64,000 nt of DNA from JACVRN01 sp963715565. GTDB taxonomy: Bacteria > Acidobacteriota > Blastocatellia > Pyrinomonadales > Pyrinomonadaceae. Shown here piece by piece: positions 59,851 to 64,000 of the stretch. The notes below the pieces were generated by a model. It was not told the DNA's origin. It saw nothing but the letters and a program-made list of their open reading frames with translations, and searched no databases. Both the position numbers and the translations under genes were made by a program. The stretch is from positions 744,001 through 808,000 of the forward strand of contig OY970256.1 of the NCBI GenBank assembly GCA_963715565.1. The letters run 5' to 3'. Each line of letters begins with the position of its first letter. The first letter of the stretch is position 1.

Positions 59851-62733
59851 ATGACCACCCAGACCCCAATGCTCAGGCAGTATTACGAGCTGAAACGCCA
59901 GTATCCGGGCACGATTCTCTTTTTCCGCCTGGGCGACTTCTACGAGATGTTTTTTGAAGACGCCATCACGGGCGCGCGCGAATTGCAGATTACGCTCACC
60001 GCTCGTCACAAAGAGCGTGGCGACCCCATCCCTATGTGCGGCGTCCCGCATCACGCCGCCGCAGGACACATCGCGAGGCTCGTGCGCCGTGGCTATCGCG
60101 TAGCCATCTGCGAGCAGACCGAAGACCCTACGAAAACGAAAAAGCTTGTGCGCAGAGAGGTCGTGCGTATCATCACGCCGGGGACGGCGCTCGACCCGCA
60201 GATGATGGAAGCACGCGAGAGCGTTTACCTGGCCGCCGTCTGCGCCAGCGGCGAACGCGCAGGCGCAAGCTTTCTGGATCTTTCGACCGGAGAATTTCGC
60301 GCCACGGCAGCTACCGGCCCTGACGCATGGTCAATTATTTGCGCCGACATAGAATCCTTCGCGCCGCGCGAGCTGTTGTTCCCAGCCTCGCTCGCCCCGC
60401 TCGTCAAAAGCGCAGGCGGCGCACACACTGCTCCTCTTCCTCTGAAGGATACCGCTTCGCCTGAATCTTCTTCGCTTGAAACTTCTTCGCCTAAAACTTC
60501 TTCGCCTGATACTGCTTCACGCGAGACTGCTACGCAGTCTCAGGCGTTATCGGACGTGGGAGGCGATGAGCGTGATTTTCATGATGATGAAAATCATGCT
60601 CCTCAGCCCTTCGGCGGCGCGGCGCTGACCTCTTTAGACGATTGGTTGTGGAATGGCGAAGCCTGCCACGCTTTGCTCTGCGAGCATCTGGGCGTGAGAG
60701 AGCTTGCGGGTTACGGGCTGGACCAGAAGGGTGAAGCCGTGCGCGCGGCGGGCGCGTGTCTGCGTTACGCGCAGGAGACGCAGAAGGCGGCGGCCTCGCA
60801 CGTCATGGACCTAGAATACTTCGAGCCGCGTGATTATCTGGTGCTCGATCAGGTGACGGTGCGCAACCTTGAGCTTGTAGAGACGGGGAGTGCCGCCGCT
60901 GGAACAGCATCACGCACGCGCACCGTGTTTGATGTGCTGGACGAAACAGTGACGGGCATGGGCTCTCGTCTACTGCGCTCGTGGCTCCTGCGTCCATCTG
61001 TGCGCCGGGGCGAAGTTGAAGCGCGCCACGCCGCTCTCGAAGAGCTTCACGGGTCGCACATCACGCGCGATCATCTTCGCTCGCTCCTGAAAAAAGTTTC
61101 CGACCTTGAGCGTTTGAACGCACGTCTCAACATGGGGCTCGCAGGCCCGCGCGATCTCTCCGCCATACGCTCGTCGCTGGTGCAGGTCGCACCGCTCAGA
61201 AAACTTCTAGGCGAGTTTGAATCATCGCTCCTCCAAATTTTGAACGAGAGCGCCGACGAGATGCCGGACGTTTGCAGTCTCATCGAAAACGCGATTGTGT
61301 TGGAAGCTCCCGCCAAGCTAGGCGACGGTGATTCCATACGCGAGGGTTATTCGGCTGAGCTGGACGAGCTGCGTTCGACGAGCCGCAACGCCAAACAGAC
61401 CATCGCCACTCTGGAAGCGCGCGAGCGTTCGCGCTCAGGCATCAATTCTTTGCGCATCCGCTATAACAACGTCTTCGGCTACTTCATAGAAGTTTCAAAG
61501 ACCGCAGCCGCGCGCGTCCCCACGGATTACGAGCGACGACAGACTCTAGCCAACGCGGAAAGATACACGACGCCGGAACTGAAAAGCTGGGAGGCGCGCG
61601 TGCTTGGAGCAGAAGACCGCATACGCCAGCTTGAGACGGAGATTTTCACAGAGGTCTGCGCTAGTGTTACAGCCGAGACGCGGCGCATACAATCAACAGC
61701 GCGTGCCGTGGCAACGCTCGATGCGCTCTGCGGGTTGGCGGAAACAGCCGTGCGTCGTCGTTACACACGCCCCACTATGCACGACGGCGACGAGATAGAA
61801 ATTGTGCAGGGCCGTCATCCCGTCATTGAAGCCGTGAGCAGCCACGCCTTTGTCCCGAACGATGTTTATCTGAACAACTCCACAGACCGCCTGCTCATCA
61901 TCACGGGTCCGAACATGGGCGGCAAAAGCACCGTGCTCAGACAGACGGCCATCGTCAACATCATGGCGCAGATGGGTTCGTTCGTGCCCGCCACGAGCGC
62001 GCGTCTTCCTGTGCTTGACCGCGTGTGGACGCGCGTAGGGGCGTCGGATGATCTCTCGCGCGGGCGCTCTACCTTTATGGTCGAGATGACTGAGACGGCT
62101 GCTATCCTGCACAACGCGACGCCGCGCTCGCTCGTCCTGCTCGACGAAATAGGACGCGGCACTGCGACCTTTGACGGGCTTTCGATTGCGTGGGCCGTCG
62201 CGGAATTTCTGCACGATTCTCCAGCGCACGCAACGAAGACGCTTTTCGCCACGCACTACCATGAATTGACTGAGCTGGCCGAGCGGCTCGCGGGCGCGCA
62301 GAACTACCAGATAACGGCGACCGAGCGCGAAGGCGAAGTAGTTTTTCTGCATCGACTGGAAAAGGGTCGCGCATCGAAGTCTTACGGGATAGAGGTGGCG
62401 CGGCTTGCGGGCCTGCCGCCCGTCGTCATCACACGCGCGCGCGAAGTGCTGGAAAGGCTTGAGCGTTACGAGCTGGACGTGTTTGCGGAAGAAGCCAAGC
62501 CGCTCAATGCCGAGCGCGAGCGCGATGAAGGTTGGGAGGATTGGGCTCTCACGGAGCAGGGCTTAAAGCGTGCGGCGCAGCGCGCGCGTGGCCGCCGCAT
62601 CGCTTCGCAAGCAACCCTTTTTGACGCGACGAATCAGAGCTTGCTTGACGAGCTTAGAGACGCTAATGTAGAGACGCTTTCACCAGACGAGGCGCGCGAG
62701 CTTCTCCTGAGCGTGCGGAAACGCATGGTTTGA
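59851..62733 (+). CDS. mutS: DNA mismatch repair protein MutS
   Basis: A 960-residue protein, longer than the usual ~850-880. The mismatch-binding FYE motif is in RLGDFYEMFFED. The Walker A GPNMGGKST is at 686-694, followed by LLDEIGRGTATFDGLSIAWA and ATHYHELTEL. Residues about 198-255 are a Ser/Thr/Pro/Glu/Asp-rich insert with repeats such as SSPKTSSPDT and DFHDDENH, between the connector and lever domains. The ATG at 59851 (MTTQTPMLRQYYELKRQY) fits the family start; a TTG 19 codons upstream is less likely. MutL is not in the window. Confidence 0.95.
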   Translation: MTTQTPMLRQYYELKRQYPGTILFFRLGDFYEMFFEDAITGARELQITLTARHKERGDPIPMCGVPHHAAAGHIARLVRRGYRVAICEQTEDPTKTKKLVRREVVRIITPGTALDPQMMEARESVYLAAVCASGERAGASFLDLSTGEFRATAATGPDAWSIICADIESFAPRELLFPASLAPLVKSAGGAHTAPLPLKDTASPESSSLETSSPKTSSPDTASRETATQSQALSDVGGDERDFHDDENHAPQPFGGAALTSLDDWLWNGEACHALLCEHLGVRELAGYGLDQKGEAVRAAGACLRYAQETQKAAASHVMDLEYFEPRDYLVLDQVTVRNLELVETGSAAAGTASRTRTVFDVLDETVTGMGSRLLRSWLLRPSVRRGEVEARHAALEELHGSHITRDHLRSLLKKVSDLERLNARLNMGLAGPRDLSAIRSSLVQVAPLRKLLGEFESSLLQILNESADEMPDVCSLIENAIVLEAPAKLGDGDSIREGYSAELDELRSTSRNAKQTIATLEARERSRSGINSLRIRYNNVFGYFIEVSKTAAARVPTDYERRQTLANAERYTTPELKSWEARVLGAEDRIRQLETEIFTEVCASVTAETRRIQSTARAVATLDALCGLAETAVRRRYTRPTMHDGDEIEIVQGRHPVIEAVSSHAFVPNDVYLNNSTDRLLIITGPNMGGKSTVLRQTAIVNIMAQMGSFVPATSARLPVLDRVWTRVGASDDLSRGRSTFMVEMTETAAILHNATPRSLVLLDEIGRGTATFDGLSIAWAVAEFLHDSPAHATKTLFATHYHELTELAERLAGAQNYQITATEREGEVVFLHRLEKGRASKSYGIEVARLAGLPPVVITRAREVLERLERYELDVFAEEAKPLNAERERDEGWEDWALTEQGLKRAAQRARGRRIASQATLFDATNQSLLDELRDANVETLSPDEARELLLSVRKRMV

Positions 62734-62763
62734 GTTTGCGACCCGAAGCGAGAGGACAAGGAG

Positions 62764-62869
62764 ATTTTAGATTTGCGATTGCCGATTTGCGATTGGAAGA
62801 GGATGAAAAGCTTTTAAATTTCAAATCTTTGATTTGTCCTCTTCCAATCGAAAATCGCAAATCTAAAAT
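62764..62869. repeat. AT-rich double hairpin repeat between MutS and the hydrolase gene
   Basis: The outer perfect 17-base pair is ATTTTAGATTTGCGATT (62764-62780) and its complement at 62853-62869. The inner 13-base pair is GATTGGAAGAGGA (62791-62803) and 62837-62849. The words ATTTGCGATT and AAATC are repeated. It fills most of the MutS-to-hydrolase gap. Confidence 0.85.
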
Positions 62870-62884
62870 CTAAAATTCTTTTTC

Positions 62885-64000
62885 ATGCTCGATACTTTAC
62901 TTTCTCTTCCGCTCGAAGCACAGATCGGACAATTTTTCTACGTCGGCTTGCCGGGCCCGGATTTGGACGACGAGACGCGCTCGCTCATCGAACATGTGCA
63001 GCCGGGCGGCGTCATCATCTTCGGTCGCAACGTCGCAAGCCCGCGTCAACTGCGCGCCCTTCTGGACGGCGTGCGCGGCATGCTCACGGTCGAGCCCCTG
63101 TGCGGTATAGACCAGGAAGGCGGGCTTGTTGATCGGCTGCGCCGCATTGCGACGCCCATGCCTTCGGCGCGCACCATACGCCAGCATGGAGACCTCGCGG
63201 GCGCGCGCGCTCTTGGGCGCATCACGGCTGAAGTCCTGCGCATACTCGGCTTCAACATGAACTTCGCGCCCGTCATGTCGATTATGACCGACGAGCGCGA
63301 CCTGCTTTCCAACGGTCTCTATTCGCGCTCCTTTGGTCGCTCGCCGGGTGAAGTCCTTGGCTACACGATGGTCTACCTGCGCGCTCTGCAATCGGGCGGC
63401 TGCATGGCCTGTCTCAAACATTTTCCGGGCATCGGCGCGGGCGAGGTTGACTCGCACGAGGAGATGCCGCTCGTGCATCTCTCGCATGAAGACTTAATCG
63501 CGCAGGACCTTGCGCCCTACATAGAGCTGTTTCAGCGCGAGGACGACCGCGTGCGCGCCGTGATGGTCAGCCACGGCGGCTTTCCCAACATAGACATTCG
63601 GCAGGGCGTGGCCGGTGGCCGCGTCGAGCCCGCATCCTTGAACCACAGCATCGTCACCAGGCTCCTGCGCGAGGAGCTGGGCTATGCCCATCTGGTTGTG
63701 ACGGACGATCTTGAAATGGGTGCTATTGCGAAGCATGCGCCGATTGATCAGGCCGTGCGCCGCGCTTTCGATGCGGGACAGGACATGCTGCTTATCTGTT
63801 CGCGGTCAGACTTAATCAGGCGCGGGTATGACGTGCTCTTACAGGCTGCGCGCGACGGAGAGATAACGCGCGAGCGTCTCAACCATTCTCTTAAAAATAT
63901 CGCTGACTTTAAGTCGCTCGTACAGCCTCCGCTTCGTTTTGACCAGCAGCGTTTCCGCGCGCTCTCGGACGAAATCACGGCCCTCAACGCGAAACTCAAT
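62885..64000 (+). CDS. Family 3 glycoside hydrolase (NagZ-type beta-N-acetylglucosaminidase-like), 3' end cut off
   Basis: 372 codons are visible from an ATG at 62885; the rest lies past the window. Conserved parts are QPGGVIIFGRNVASPRQLRA, GIDQEGGLVDRL, LKHFPGIGAGEVDSHEEMP (with the Asp-His pair of the NagZ loop) and VVTDDLEMGAI with the likely nucleophile Asp. NagZ removes N-acetylglucosamine from cell-wall fragments during recycling. No signal peptide is seen, so it is cytoplasmic. GH3 call good; substrate inferred. Confidence 0.88.
   Translation, partial: MLDTLLSLPLEAQIGQFFYVGLPGPDLDDETRSLIEHVQPGGVIIFGRNVASPRQLRALLDGVRGMLTVEPLCGIDQEGGLVDRLRRIATPMPSARTIRQHGDLAGARALGRITAEVLRILGFNMNFAPVMSIMTDERDLLSNGLYSRSFGRSPGEVLGYTMVYLRALQSGGCMACLKHFPGIGAGEVDSHEEMPLVHLSHEDLIAQDLAPYIELFQREDDRVRAVMVSHGGFPNIDIRQGVAGGRVEPASLNHSIVTRLLREELGYAHLVVTDDLEMGAIAKHAPIDQAVRRAFDAGQDMLLICSRSDLIRRGYDVLLQAARDGEITRERLNHSLKNIADFKSLVQPPLRFDQQRFRALSDEITALNAKLN

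Noticed and set aside
62897..63487. 196-codon open frame on the minus strand
   Set aside because: The plus strand encodes a clear GH3 hydrolase without interruption here.

Overview
The window reads as one contiguous piece of a moderately GC-rich, Gram-negative-type bacterial chromosome. The best guess is Acidobacteriota, perhaps a Blastocatellia-like lineage. This rests on an Oar-type TonB receptor with an N-terminal carboxypeptidase-regulatory-like domain, a capsule locus rich in FkbM methyltransferases, a diadenylate-cyclase-like protein with its own N-terminal domain, a DUF3037/HipA pair, and many word-like palindromic repeats between genes. No rRNA, tRNA or ribosomal protein gene is present to confirm this, so the placement is inference.

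Region 1 (1-21.5 kb, all minus strand) is a surface polysaccharide locus. Read in the direction of transcription, it starts with a Lys-rich small protein, an outer-membrane export protein (OPX/Wza-like), a BY-kinase chain-length regulator (Wzc-like) and an ABC exporter (Wzm/Wzt). It continues with a CDP-sugar block (glucose-1-P cytidylyltransferase, CDP-glucose 4,6-dehydratase, C-methyltransferase, 3,5-epimerase), then sugar reductases/epimerases, an aminotransferase, an acyltransferase, four glycosyltransferases and four SAM-type methyltransferases. Many neighbours overlap by ATGA or a few bases, so much of it is probably one operon. The last gene runs off the left edge.

Region 2 (21.6-27.8 kb) is regulatory. 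It holds a LuxR-type regulator, a 700-base spacer, and a divergent pair made of an 84-residue exported peptide with three G[DE]xx[YF]P[AG]VT repeats and a TPR/AAA+/Fis-type activator with an altered GAFTGA loop. A single-pass membrane protein with HEAT-like repeats follows. The peptide/TPR-activator pair is the best candidate for an undescribed system, possibly a peptide-sensing circuit.

Region 3 (27.8-48.1 kb) is a mixed metabolic and housekeeping stretch: methyltransferase, GMC oxidoreductase, aminotransferase, VOC protein, DUF2255, alpha/beta hydrolase, TetR and AraC regulators, TPR protein, DMT exporter, a ligase-ACP-acyltransferase fusion, HI0933-like flavoprotein, YcaQ-type glycosylase, SGNH hydrolase, the diadenylate-cyclase-like protein, an IS200/IS605-type transposase and a DinB/MDMPI-like protein.

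Region 4 (48.2-64 kb) holds a TonB-dependent receptor, a HAD phosphatase, a cluster of methyltransferase, DUF3037, HipA-like kinase and YceH, a CBS-domain protein, a zinc alcohol dehydrogenase, a PQQ-type beta-propeller protein, a NUDIX hydrolase, MutS with an unusual low-complexity insert, and the start of a family 3 glycoside hydrolase (cut by the right edge).

From 32.9 to 62.9 kb many gene gaps carry long, often perfect, hairpin repeats. At least eight sequence types are visible, three of them in two or three copies. I noticed none of them in the first 32 kb. One type is interrupted by the IS200-like element. All coordinates and motif positions come from reading the sequence; family names come from motif recognition without database searches.
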